From: Siphonodentalium dalli
Taxonomy: Eukaryota; Mollusca; Scaphopoda; Gadilida; Siphonodentaliidae
Reading direction: 5' to 3'
Length of the DNA stretch: 64,000 nucleotides
Assembly (NCBI GenBank): GCA_032622095.1
Contig: CP136068.1
Coordinates: 120,021,509-120,085,508, forward strand
Positions 34,690 to 46,233 of the stretch are shown piece by piece; positions within the stretch are counted from its first letter, which is position 1, and each line of letters opens with the position of its first letter. Both the position numbers and the translations under genes were made by a program. Under the pieces are notes generated by a model. It had not been told where the DNA came from and did no database searches. It was given only the letters and a program-made list of their open reading frames with translations.

Positions 34690-36310
34690 CATAACATATT
34701 ATGTTTTATTTTATTATTGTTTTTTTTTATTATGTTTTGTGTTAGCTGCATATTAAAAATTCATGGGATCATTTATATGGGAGAAAAGGGTTAATATTTC
34801 CCATTCAAAACCAATCAATACCTGAACAACTATACAAGTGAGGGATGCCTAGACCTGGATATAAAATGATTGATAATGATTGGATATAAAATGTTTTAAT
34901 GCAGAATTTTCAGATAGCTAGAGGTAGGATATGAGATTGGTCAGATTGAAAATATTAGATTCATTACATTGGATAGCATACTGTATGACTATGGAATGGG
35001 GTAAGTTAATTTTCTTCTATTAGACTAAGCTGATCATTGGAAAGATATAATGTACGTAAACAGCGGATATATAATTAAAGTTATGGTTAATATTTTCAAA
35101 ACCATTCAATCGATACCAAAATCGATACAGGTGAAGAATGTGTCATCATTAACATGGATGCAATTATTTATATAGTGATCGTGTGAAAAATATTTAGTTA
35201 ATATCACTTTGTGTCAACAGGATTGGTGGAGGATGTTAATATTTTTAAGCAAATAAACCAAATGACCCGCACTATGCAGGTTAGGGGTGTGTTATCATAA
35301 ACTATGCCAAGAACTATAAACATAATCAATGGAAATATTTGAGTTATGAAATCAGATAGAATGGGGTTAATCGTACCCAAACTAATGCACTGATAAAAAC
35401 AAAAAGTCTATAAAAAGCATGTCATTGGATTTAGAAACCCATACAATAAGTCAGTCTCTAATGTCATGAGCCTGTTTCAATAAAGGGGTTAACTTAATAT
35501 TGCACAGAAAGCAGAATAGACCAGAGAGTCATCAATCACATTTTTTATCAACAGACTCTGTGAGCCATGCTATCTATCTAGTGTCCAGCTAAACATAAGT
35601 CATTGCCAATAATACACTCTCTGTGTTATAAGAACTTCTCTTCTAAGCTCACAGTGCAGGCATTAATTACATTATCAGTTGCTTGAATTTTAAATGGCCA
35701 TAACTCTGTTAAAATATATCGGATCGAACTCAAATTTGAACTTGATCTGTATTTCGGGGTGAGGACCATATGTACTAAATTTGGTGCTGATCAGATGAAA
35801 ACTATTTCAGTCAACACAGCTTGGATGAATTCTATTTAAAAACAAGAGCAGAAAGGGTTAACTAAACGAAACCAATAACCATACAGATGAAGAACGTGCT
35901 AAGAAAAACCTAGGTAAGAAATATGAGGCATATCAGAAGAAAATTGTTTGACTTAGATGCACCAGATAGCATTTGTGTGCAGGGTTAATTATTTTCTAAA
36001 CCGATCAACCAATCGATACCAAAAACTATAGTATACAGGTGATGTGTGTGTCATCATAAACATACATATCAAATATGAACACAATCGGACAAAAACTACT
36101 TTGGTTACAGCATCGGATAGCTCATGCCGATGTACGGATGCAAAGTGTTAATAATTTCTAAACTGATCAACCGATCGATACAAAAAGATATACAGGTGAG
36201 GAGTGTGTCATCATAAACATGCATATAAAATTTTAGCACGATCCGATAACAAATATTTGAGTAATTGAATCAGATAGGAAGTGTCTACGGACAGACCTCT
36301 TTTTAAACCC
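34690..36310 (+). repeat. Degenerate tandem array upstream of CAPN7
   Basis: Recurring GGTTAATATTTTC...AAACC(G/A)ATCAA(C/T)CGATACC and GTGTGTCATCATAAACAT blocks at roughly 180-bp steps, ending near GGACAGACCTC. Probably an old tandem-core element. No gene seen from 34106 to 36416. Confidence 0.55.
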
Positions 36311-36424
36311 CCTACCCTAAAGTTTTTTTCATGGTTTTCAAAAAAATCTATTGAATTTTTTCTCCAAAAATTTCAAAAACACATTAAGGTGACATTTCAA
36401 CATCTCAGAATAGGTTGATTTCTT

Positions 36425-37282
36425 GGAAACGGGCCAGCTCGCCCCAGGGCCCACTCGCCCCAGTCGACCTGGGCCAGCTCGCCCCAAGCCAGCTCGCCCC
36501 GGGCCAACTCGGTCAAAGGAATAATGTCTTGTTTAAGTTGTTTTCTTTGGTGTCGTTTTGCTTGCTGTCTCTCTCTCCCTCTCCCCCTTCTCTCTCTCTA
36601 AGACAAAGGGTTGTCGGGAGATAGATTGAATAGTTTGGTAGTAGTGATAATTATTTATTTCGCTGATAACAAGAATAAAAACATAAGAACATTTATATAT
36701 ATATAACATGAACTTGAATGAATATGAAAAATTACGTCAAGCACTAATGCAACCTTCCCAGTGGGCTGCCGGATCGATAATTGATGTCAGATGTGAGATT
36801 GTGATTTGGGGGGCTAACCCCGGGATGGTGGAATAGACCGAGTGGTCTACTCCTTCACCCCTCATTTTCAGAGCTTTATTATAATAATCGTAAAAACAAA
36901 AATAATAATTGCACTGCTTAGCCTTATATACTAGTACCGGTACTGTATTATCACACGTTCTGAAGCCATCTCACCCTCTGAAGTGTGAGGTGTGATTAGT
37001 CGACTGGTTACTGTGTAAACAACCTGCTTCTATTGTTTTGATAGGATAGGAATGGGGACAATAACGGCTTCTAAGGGTTTCCCACACTCCAGAGATAGTG
37101 AAATGAACTCAGAGAATAAGAGAAACTTTAATATCCAGAATGTGAAAACAGTTCATTATTGTTATTTATGAATTCGCCGGTTCGTCGTTCAAACAATCGA
37201 TCTATATTTGGTATAGCTGGGCCAGCTCGCCCCAAAAACTGCCTGGGGGCGAGTGGGCCCTGGGGCGAGTGGGCCCGGATAC
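36425..37282. mobile_element. Element J, exact 8-bp TSD, CTCGCCCC-repeat ends
   Basis: TSD GATTTCTT at 36417-36424 and 37283-37290. Both ends carry repeats of GGGCCAGCTCGCCCC / GGGCCCACTCGCCCC. 858 bp. The ends (GGAAAC...GTATCC read inward) are unlike canonical hAT, so the superfamily is open. Confidence 0.8.
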
Positions 37283-37290
37283 GATTTCTT

Positions 37291-38295
37291 AGTAAAAGTA
37301 TTGTGTAATAATAAAATTTATACAAAAATAATCAAAAGTAGTTTTATGTCAATTTTGCTGAGTATAATACGCACATGAAAAGTAATAACAATATGTCAAA
37401 GCATATACATCTGAACGGATCCTGCGTGAGTACCAATACAGATACAGAATAAAAACAATAATCAAAAAAATTAAATATCAAATTGAAGGATTCAAGCAAA
37501 CCTACCAATCCTATTTTTGTCCTGAACACTATCTCAATCAAATTAAGTGGATTTAATCCAATATAATTAATGGGGCCGACTTCTCTGGGGCCGTCTTCGT
37601 GCGGGCCGTCTTCGCATGGGGCTTACTTTTCCAGATCGTAGTACCAGTAGGCCACCAGTGCCGTGATATTGGTAAATCGAAATTAGGATATGGCTTTTTT
37701 AATCTAACGAAAACTCATACTTTGTACAACCAATGGTAATCACTCACGGCGTTTAATAATCCTGATATAGACTTATTGCTTATGGGTGTCTGAATAGTAC
37801 AATTGTAAACCATATACCATGAGAAATTTAGGTTTGTTTAGCCACAAATTTCCGAATTTCCTGCTTGGTTGTTAAAAACGTACTGAAGCTGAAGCGTACC
37901 AACATCAGTAAGGTACGTCATTTACACAAATACAATTTATTGCACTATGTAAACAAAACACCAAACACAGAAGTATATTAATAAATAAAGTATGCTATAC
38001 TGAGTATACTCTACCTGATATCCTGGACAAAACAACACTGAACAATAACCAGGAACTTATGATACAGCTAGCAATTTAGACTAATTCAGACCAAACTCTG
38101 TATTTCCGAGTCAGTGCAGGAACCATGCAATTCTGGTTATAAACTCAGTAGTCATCCATACTTGCATGGGAGCATGTAGTACTGAGTTCTACATCTACGT
38201 TATACCCCATACCCTCAATGAACTGATGACTATGTGAGGGGGCGCATGAATAAAATATATCTATATGGAAAAAGAATAAAAAAAATTATTATTAT
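37291..38295. other. Intergenic, mostly unassigned
   Basis: Contains a GGGGCCG(A/T)CTTC triplet repeat (37573-37630) that looks like one terminus of an element related in style to J; the partner end was not found. Otherwise AT-rich sequence without genes. Confidence 0.4.
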
Positions 38296-38784
38296 TAAGG
38301 GCCCATCTAATGTTCGAGTCACCGATTATTTATTTGTTTATGGTGCCTTGATATACGGTTTTAATAACAACATATTATTAAGATACTATAATTCATCACC
38401 GTTTGGAACGTCTGTGTCTCAGACGGTGGCCATAGAGCACAGGTAATAGAAAATTGCTGAATTCATAGAAACATTTCCCCCGTTTCGCTACCACAATACA
38501 ACAGAATTCAAACTAAGATATAGAGTTAATCCCCTTCCATTGAAAATAATACACTTTGTTGACTCGTCCATGGCTCAATAGACTTTGTAATGAATGTCCA
38601 GATGAAACTTAAGCACAGAAAACACGTCGGTACCCCAACAAAACCAACATATTCACAGTTTATTACACCGGGAGGAAAAGATTATAATACAATATTTTGG
38701 AGCTTACTCTTTCAAATGGTATATACTATGGCATGTATTTTATACAATGTGATCTGGGGGTTCGAAAATTAAGTGGGCCATTAA
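38296..38784. mobile_element. MITE K2
   Basis: Colinear with K1 over its whole length (words GAATTCAAACTAAGATAT, CTTCCATTGAAAATAATA shared). Its right end abuts the TTAA element at 38781. Confidence 0.8.
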
Positions 38785-39106
38785 CCCTTTGAATCCGAGA
38801 GACCGGAATACCGGTCCAATCCTTATATTCCTATATCCCGGGAGACCGTAATACCGGTCCGGAAATCAGACGATATTTGACACGAAATTACAGCTCAATA
38901 AACGCACATATCAACTAGAATTGTACTTCTACTTTGCACACACGTGTCGCATGTTTACCCACGTGACTTTGATCGACAAACTGACGACAGAGGGTTTGTT
39001 TCTTCGCGCATGCGCAGAGGCCTATTTCGAGAAAAAACCCCGCTTTTTATCGTCGGAAAAGGGGATGTATTTCGTTAGAAATTTCGCGATCAAAGTCCAA
39101 ATTAAC

Positions 39107-40272
39107 TAGTCCAAGTCTTCTTGTACTAAAACCAGCTAAGATATTGGGATGGCGATGCTGGCGTTTAGTCCAAGCCCGCTTGCATACCAATCCTACCACA
39201 CGACTTACGCCCACGATCTGTGGCGGGAATCTGTGGTGTATTTTACTCGATTTACCTAGCAAATCAATACATGATGCTATATACATCGGAAAGGCTTACA
39301 TCTTATGGTCACAATGGTGTATAATAATCTAACTTTAATGTTAAATTACACATAGAATATTCCGGTTGATTGCCATAAACATCGATTTATTTCTCTGTTT
39401 GTTTACGTTTTAACCGAAAGCCGAAGTGGTCCGAATAAGTTCGGCATAATCCGCTGTTTGTTCTGAGAATTCTACTTTCCGTTTCTATATATAGCGCGGG
39501 TTTTCCGAACAAAAATGTCGAAAACCGATCGCCCGAAAGTCCAGTTTTCTATGTGCTTTCAGAACAATTCCCGCACTAAAAACTTAATGACATAATGGAG
39601 GATCAGAACGGTAGTTTTGTTGACAATTATCGCAAGCAACTTGTCAAAATTGGAGCAAATTAGATCTCTTGTGTCTGACTTGCCATGCGCGTGGTGTGCA
39701 TTTTGACATCTGTGTTGATAAAATAATCGGAGAACCGAATCACACAGTTTCGAAATATAGTTCTTCCGTTTTAGTGGGACTTTTCAAACTTAAGGTTCAT
39801 TTATTTAGTGTATTACATTTATATCTCCAATGTTTAATTAATCTATTTATTATTTTATTTATTGACACACATAATTACGATTACAATGGAGAATTCATCG
39901 TAATTTGCGTTGTTGTCCAAAATCTACGGAATATTTTCAACGGAAAATGCCGAACACAGTTCGCGAGGTCAACCGAGTTCGCATACTTTTAAAAAATTGT
40001 AAACATTGAGGTAAATGTCTCTTTTCGCATTAAATTACCGTTTTAAATTCACAACTGATGTGGGTTTCAGATAAAATAGCATGTCTTCTGCGGAAAATAT
40101 CCGTTTATTGTCGCAATTGTGATATTTTATTTCATATAATTGTGGTTTTATTTGAGCGGGTCACTAACGCTTAAGCCGTGTCATAAGCGAGCATATAGGG
40201 CGGGCTTGGACTAAACGCCAGCATCGCCATCCCAATATCTTAGCTGGTTTTAGTACAAGAAGACTTGGACTA
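39107..40272. mobile_element. hAT-like element with 73-bp perfect inverted repeats
   Basis: TIRs identical over 73 bp, starting TAGTCCAAGTCTTCTTGTAC. TSD AAATTAAC exact at 39099-39106 and 40273-40280. The 1166-bp body has no transposase; a 107-residue frame at 39669-39992 is not recognisable. Confidence 0.9.
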
Positions 40273-40675
40273 AAATTAACTAGAATAGTGCTTCTATACT
40301 TTGCGCGAATGAGTCACATGTTCATACCTCTGATATATTAGCAGCCATATTGGAAACAGGGGGTCTGTTTCTTCGCGCAAGCACACAGGTGCATTTTGAG
40401 AAACGCCTTCTATTGTACATAGGCAAAGTGTAAGAATTTCGTTATAAATATATAGCGCGACCAAACGAAGCCGCAATATATATATATATATATACATGTA
40501 CATGTATATTGAACGTGGAATACATTGGAATACATTGTGACATATTTCACCGCACACTTGTTCAGTTAGCATAGTAGATTGCCGTATAGTTGAGCGTGTA
40601 TACATAGAGGATCTCACATGAGTTTCTATTTTATACGGAATTTATCAACCGAGTTCACTAAATTCGATTTGAGCC

Positions 40676-41139
40676 GAGGTTTACCGAGGCTCAAATAGAA
40701 TTTAGTGGACGAGGTTGATAAATTACGTATAAAATAGGACGAGTGTGAGATACTTTTTATCACATGATCAAATAAACGCGAAGCAATGCGAAATATCCAT
40801 CGAAAACAACGATAAAAACCGCAGCGATCGCAAGTCATTTGAAGAACGATGTGACGTCATCGCACGCGCTGATATTAAACGTGTCTCTTATCGATAATTA
40901 TGAAACTGAGGTTTACCGAGGCTCAAATAGAATTTAGTGGACGAGGTTGATAAATTACGTATAAAATAGGACGAGTGTGAGATACTTTTTATCACATGAT
41001 CAAATAAACGCGAAGCAATGCGAAATATCCATCGAAAACAACGATAAAAACCGCAGCGATCGCAAGTCATTTGAAGAACGATGTGACGTCATCGCACGCG
41101 CTGATATTAAACGTGTCTCTTATCGATAATTATGAAACT
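40676..41139. repeat. 232-bp identical tandem duplication
   Basis: 40676-40907 and 40908-41139 show no difference by eye. The unit starts GAGGTTTACCGAGGCTCAAA and contains half of an imperfect hairpin (40630-40735). Confidence 0.92.
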
Positions 41140-41282
41140 GCTTTTATGGGCAAATTATGTGATAAATGTATATACGTCCCAATTAAGAGCTTTGTGAGTT
41201 ACGTCGTCGGAACACTATATAACGTCAGGCGCCTCGGGTTGGGGTCATTTAACGTTCAGGACGTCAGGGTTCAAAGGGTTAA

Positions 41283-41908
41283 GGATGCCATCCACAATTA
41301 GAGGTTTCTGGTGCTTAAGCTCACCCGATTGGCTTTCCATCCGAATGGTTATTTATAACATTTCACACTCTCTGTACGTGTCTACCTTATCTTGCTATTG
41401 CTGGGGTGGGTCCCTAATTGCCCTTGAAAAAACACTTGTGTTGGAGGGGTCTGTGTCCGAGATCGGAACTGAAAAAGACTTGCCTTCCCGGGGTGGTGGG
41501 TCCCAAAAAATAAATAATCAACCTTGTATCCTGAATTTTTTTTATCCTAGCCCCCCCCCCCCCCGGAAATATTGCTGATTGCTGCCAATCCATATTTCCG
41601 ACTAAATCCTGAAAAGTTCCACTTAAATATGCATAATCTGATTAAGCGCCCCTCAATTAATATTTATTTGGATTCGGGGGGGGGGGGTAAAATATTTGAT
41701 TCGAGTCGAGGAACCCAGCTTTCAAAGCTCAAAGTTATTAGATGACGATTTTTTAAAATCTATTATTTTCCACCATCGTGACTCATTAGTGGCCCAGTAT
41801 TTGAGTAATTTGAGTACCCTTAATTATATGTTGTGGTTAAAGGGTCATTTACTGTGGGCATTATTATAGGCATTATTTCGTGTGTTAAATTAGTAAATTT
41901 CGTTATAA
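41283..41908. other. Repeat fragments
   Basis: Includes a scrap of palindromic MITE C (about 41590-41620, CCATATTTCCGACTAAATCC) and the left end of element I (about 41630-41770), both rearranged around G/C homopolymers. No gene seen. Confidence 0.5.
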
Positions 41909-41939
41909 TATAATCTATATATATATTTTGAGAACTACG

Positions 41940-41974
<35 letters not shown>

Positions 41975-43795
41975 TTATATATATATATGTGTGTGTGGGT
42001 ACTTCATAGAATCGAAAACGGCTACGCGGATCGAGCTCAAATTTCGTATATAAGGGTAAAAACCCACGGGGATCGTCGACGTCGCATTTTGAACAAGCTC
42101 TGAGCACTCATTCTCCACTCCCAATCATCAAAATCACCGCAAACACGGCGGGGGTTAATCGGGTTGATATTCGCTCGCGATCCAAGAGGCGTATACAACT
42201 CTACATTTTTTTTATATCTGTATATGTATATTTTTATATCCATATTCTCTTCAAACTGCTAAACCCGTTGAGCCAAAACTTGCTAATACCTTCCAAAATA
42301 TAGAATTTACATTTTCTCATATATACATTTCTTGTTACGGCTCAAAATCTTAGTCTATTTTCGATACATTCATATAAACAAGCTCTAAACTTACATCCCC
42401 CAATTCGTGCTAACTCACGCAACTTATCTCGCTGCTCAAAATTCAGTAAATACGAGGCAGTGCGATACGTCCCCCAATCTGACGGGACTTCCACTGTAGT
42501 ATCTGTTCTTATCTGAGGCACGCTATGCTTTGATCGAGCCCGTGCTGTGAGATACGTCCCCGACGATGGTCACCACATCGGACGGAACTTCCACGGTACG
42601 GGTTCGCAGTCTGAGGAGGACGAGTGGTCCTGACTGACTGACGGACTTCCGCTTCTAGCGGGGGACTGACCCAGACAGGCAATTTGACCATCTCGTAAGG
42701 GTGGGTCACCACTTTCGGGGTGCTCCAGCCGATAACAGTGGTCCGCAATAGCCCCGGGTTATAAAAAAAATAAAATTGCACTGCCTTATCGGGTCACAAC
42801 CAAGCCGTCAATGCCAATAACAACGACATTGTTGCAATGTGAGAATCTTCGGGTGGCTCCCAAGCCGTGAAGGCCAACAACAACGACATGGCTGCTGAAC
42901 CTTCAATAAATACGAGGTGGTGTGATACGTCCCCGAATCTGACGGTACTTCCAATTTATCTTGATTAATCGGGTCAGTTTTTCCGCCCGATGTACCTTAA
43001 ATCATACCTCTTTTAGGGACGGGTACTGCGTGTTGTGTGAAACATTCTTATGTCTGTCGTTCCTAGGAACGGGGGAAATTTTCATCGGGTCAGTCTTAAC
43101 CTTCAAACGGGTACCCACAAATTATATATTGTGACCCCGACATGACCTTGACCTTGAAAATAATCAATTCAAGGTCAAATCGGGTAAAATATTGAAAAAC
43201 CCAAAATTAAATTTAAAGATTAAAGGTACTCAATCCGATAAAACTCCTCTCAATTACTATTTCAATGAATTCGGGGGTCAAAAATATTTGATTCGAGTCG
43301 AGGAAGCCACCCATCAAAGCTCAGATTTTTTAGATATCGATTTTAGAACTCTATTATTTTTCATTATCGGGAATACTTTCTGGCCCAGATCACAGTCAAA
43401 ATTGCGTTATTATTACCACTTGATTTTAGAGTTATCCATCCTTGTCTGTTTGAATAGTGTTTTGGTGTACACATCTCGAGCATATTACGAAGTTGAAGGC
43501 AATTATTAGTACTCATCTCGAGAAATTAACAAATTTCAAAAATCAATATCTAATAACTCTGAGCTTTGTTTGATGGGTTCCTCAACTCGAATCAAATAAT
43601 TTTTACCCCCAAAGCCAAAGAAATAGTAATATAGGACCCTCTGGTCGGATTGTTGTTGTTGGAATCTGTTGAGATGGGAACCCTCTGATCGGATTGAGTA
43701 CCTTTAATATTAACTCATTGAAAAACACCAAAAAAAAACCATAAAACATGGTCATGTTTCGGACCAACGCCGCCAGTGGCGGGCTAACCTGCTAG
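41909..43795 (-). mobile_element. Element L, longer copy
   Basis: On the minus strand it begins CTAGCAGGTTAGCCCGCCAC and GGTCCGAAACATGACC, matching the start of the copy at 30780, and ends in TG/TA microsatellites (41940-41998). It is interrupted by element I1 (43220-43707). Inside are repeats of GATACGTCCCC...ACTTCCA (42460-42960). No intact coding region found. Confidence 0.6.
43220..43707. mobile_element. Element I1, TTAA-flanked
   Basis: TTAAAGGTACTCAATCCGAT and complement, arms of about 150 bp containing ATTTGATTCGAGTCGAGGAA. 488 bp, inserted in element L. Its termini differ from the CCCTTT group. Confidence 0.78.
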
Positions 43796-44088
43796 TATTA
43801 TATATAATACGACAACTTGTAGAAATACGTATATTAGATTCATTTAACAGCACTGCATGCATTTAAAGGGCAGATCCACGCGGGAAATATATTTGCATGC
43901 TTTGGTAGTTAAAGGTACTCACTCCGATCAGACGCTCCTGAATTACTATTTCTTTGGCTTCGGCGGTAAAAAAAAATATTTGATTCGAGTCGAGGAACCC
44001 ACCCATCAAAGGTTAGAGTGATCAGATATCGATTTTATTATTTCTCGAGATGTGTGATAATTTGTGGCCCAAAAACACGTGGTCAAAC

Positions 44089-44991
44089 AGGGGGGGGGGG
44101 GGGGCGGAAAAAAACTGCAGACACAGGGTGGAAAAAAACTGTTTTCTTCGGTTTGGGTACCCCCCCCCCCCCAATAGCAAAAACTGCAGTTTTTTTCCAC
44201 TGACCATTTGCCCCCCCCCCCCCCCCCCCAGAAAAATCAAATCTACCCCAGCCGGACAACAACTCGGTTTGACCGGAAACAGAAAAAAACACCGGAGCAT
44301 ACAATTCACGAGAAGGTGCTTGGTAACTTAGTTTAGATTATTATGACTAAAATGATCGTTGTCTACCAGTAGAACGCAGATTTGTACCTCGTGATGTCAT
44401 GACATGTACAAACATGTATATTGGTGATCGCAACGCTTTGTATGCACTTTAAAAAATGACAACTAGTCATTACCTCGACTTTGAAAAAGATGCAAATGAG
44501 ATGAGTGAGATACCAGCATATAACTGTTTTCTGATACCATTGGAGGAGAAATTGTTTAATACACGGGATAGTTCTGCAGTAAAAATTTGCCAGATAAGCG
44601 ATCGCAGGGTAGAATTCTGCATTCGACTGGTAGACACTGACATAGTCGGCATTATTAAGAGGGTTAATGGGGTCAATATCACATGTAAACCAAGACAGTG
44701 GTTATCCAAAATTGTTTTAGGTGGATTGTACTACTCATGTATATATGATTTGGATATTAAGGTTAATCCATATTCTATAAAAATTGAGAGAAAATTGAAG
44801 TTGTGAGTCTGAAAATACATATTTGGAAAAAAATTACATGCAATTTTTTTCCGACAACACCCCCTAAATGAATAAGGAAAAAGTTTACGTGTAAATTTTT
44901 TACGCCTATAGGTACCACCCACCCCCCCCCCCCCCTACAACCCCCCCGGTACGTTGTGTCCCGCAGTTTTTTTCCGCCCCCCCCCGCCCTG
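44089..44991. mobile_element. hAT-like element with poly-G termini
   Basis: TSD GGTCAAAC exact at 44081-44088 and 44992-44999. Termini AGGGGG...CGGAAAAAAACTGC and complement. Internal copies of GAAAAAAACTG flank long G/C runs. Carries a 116-residue frame. Confidence 0.85.
44456..44806 (+). CDS. Unassigned 116-residue open frame inside a hAT-like element
   Basis: Opens MTTSHYLDFEKDANEMSEIP and ends KIERKLKL. It is among the longest ATG-to-stop frames here and has mixed, protein-like composition with no transmembrane segment or signal peptide. It shows no transposase motif. It lies wholly inside an element with an 8-bp TSD (44089-44991), so it may be captured host sequence or chance. Confidence 0.25.
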   Translation: MTTSHYLDFEKDANEMSEIPAYNCFLIPLEEKLFNTRDSSAVKICQISDRRVEFCIRLVDTDIVGIIKRVNGVNITCKPRQWLSKIVLGGLYYSCIYDLDIKVNPYSIKIERKLKL

Positions 44992-45553
44992 GGTCAAACG
45001 GAGGGTCTCGGACAAAATTGCGGATGAAGATGGATAACTCTAAAATCAAGTGGTAATACGGTCAAATTCCGTTATACTTTAGTGATAATACGGCCATATT
45101 TTGTTGAACAAAATGTTGATAAATAACAAGTTTTGGGAAAGTTGATACCATAGTTGACAGTCAACATTATTTTGTTGCAATAAATCATAAATCGATTATG
45201 ATACTATATAGCGTATTTTGAAGAAATGTTGTTGTTGTATCTTGATGGTATGGGGATCGTTTGATCTTGAGTACCTTTAAGTCGTTTTCGACCGAAGTCC
45301 GGGTAGGATTGTCGGACTGCACTTTGCAGACCTCTTCACCCTTCCTCGATGTGACGTCCACAACAACCACCGGCCAGGACCATTTCTCCCATACAGGTAG
45401 AGTGAGTGGTTCGGGGGGGCTAGCCCGGGATTGTCGAAAGGGCCGAGAGGCGCCTCTACTTAATCCCTCATGTTTTTGCCTTAATTGGGAATCATAAATT
45501 TTTTTATTTTGTTTAAACGTGAGCATTTTGTGATGGTAATTATTTTTTATTTT

Positions 45554-45772
45554 TTATTTTATTTTTTGGGTTTGCTTTTTCTGTTCAAGTGATGATTCTG
45601 GAGATGGAAGGGATTTCTGTTGTTGATGAGTAGCAAGAAGTTGAAGTAATTTTTCTTGATTTTCCCGTGATTTTTCTTCATACATTTCCCTCGCTTTTTT
45701 GGATGCAGCGATTTCCCTCTCAGAATCAAGGATGATTTCTTCTCCCATACAGTCATCACAGTGGCTTATAAA
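45554..45772 (-). CDS. Possible coiled-coil C-terminal coding fragment
   Basis: Open frame rich in Glu, Lys and Gln: MGEEIILDSEREIAASKKAR, then EMYEEKSRENQEKLLQLLAT and a Ser/Pro/Gln tail with a stop at 45554. The composition predicts a helix or coiled coil like the tail of Myb/SANT-type proteins, some transposon-encoded; that likeness is weak. It lies 250 bp upstream of the ubiquitin-like gene in divergent orientation. No upstream exon was identified. Confidence 0.3.
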   Translation of the reverse strand, partial: FISHCDDCMGEEIILDSEREIAASKKAREMYEEKSRENQEKLLQLLATHQQQKSLPSPESSLEQKKQTQKIK

Positions 45773-46014
45773 GTGCCGCCGTTCTGGCTATATTTAGATA
45801 GGATAAACTCTCGATACTGATTGGGTGGCGTTTAATAACCCGGAGTTTTCTGACTAAAAATAGACATTACACTGAGCTTTATAAACAAGACTGCAGTTAT
45901 TAAAAAAATATTACGTACACAATAATAGTACTGAGTTCGGCGAAATTTAGCACCAGCGACTTTAATAATAAATACGTTTATTTGGAGTAAAAAGCGTTAT
46001 CCTCTCAACATAAA

Positions 46015-46233
46015 ATGGCAATCGTTGACGTTTACGTAAAGCTCACAACAGGGAAAACCACGAGTGTTGAAATGTCGCCTACGAACACAGTCGGGGATAT
46101 CGCAAATGAAATAGCTAAGTCTGAAAAACTGAATCGGGAACACATTCGGCTGAAATATCAAGGGAAAGTACTGAAAACAACGCACAGCATCAGCTATCTC
46201 GGAATAAGGGCGGAAACCATCCTCAAATGTGAG
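46015..46233 (+). CDS. Ubiquitin-like gene exon 1 (first fold)
   Basis: 73 residues from ATG in good context (AAAATGG). Opens MAIVDVYVKLTTGKTTSVEM, then GDIANEIAKSEKLNREHIRL, KYQGKVLK and ETILKCE. Length and pattern fit one ubiquitin fold with Lys-Tyr-Gln-Gly replacing the Phe-Ala-Gly turn. Strong donor GTGAGT at 46234, phase 0. A 1-kb inverted-terminal-repeat element starts 37 bp into the intron. Confidence 0.82.

Larger units (their letters stand above)
38781..41282. mobile_element. Long TTAA-flanked element with nested insertions
   Basis: TTAACCCTTTGAATCC and complement TTAACCCTTTGAACCC, TTAA at both borders; 2502 bp. The left end repeats a GACCGGAATACCGGTC-type palindrome twice. Contains a hAT-like element (39107-40272) and a 232-bp tandem duplication. 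No transposase frame seen. Confidence 0.68.
43909..45280. mobile_element. Element I2, TTAA-flanked, split by a hAT
   Basis: Same termini and interior as I1; interrupted at 44089-44991. Without the insertion it would be about 461 bp, matching I1. Confidence 0.75.

Noticed and set aside
43192-43509. 105-residue plus frame
   Set aside because: Lies mostly within the arm of element I1; the same sequence recurs out of frame in I2.
45185-45526. 113-residue minus frame with WEKWSWPVVVVDVTSRKGEE
   Set aside because: It runs from the end of element I2 into unassigned sequence, lacks splice signals and has no recognised domain; too weak to call.
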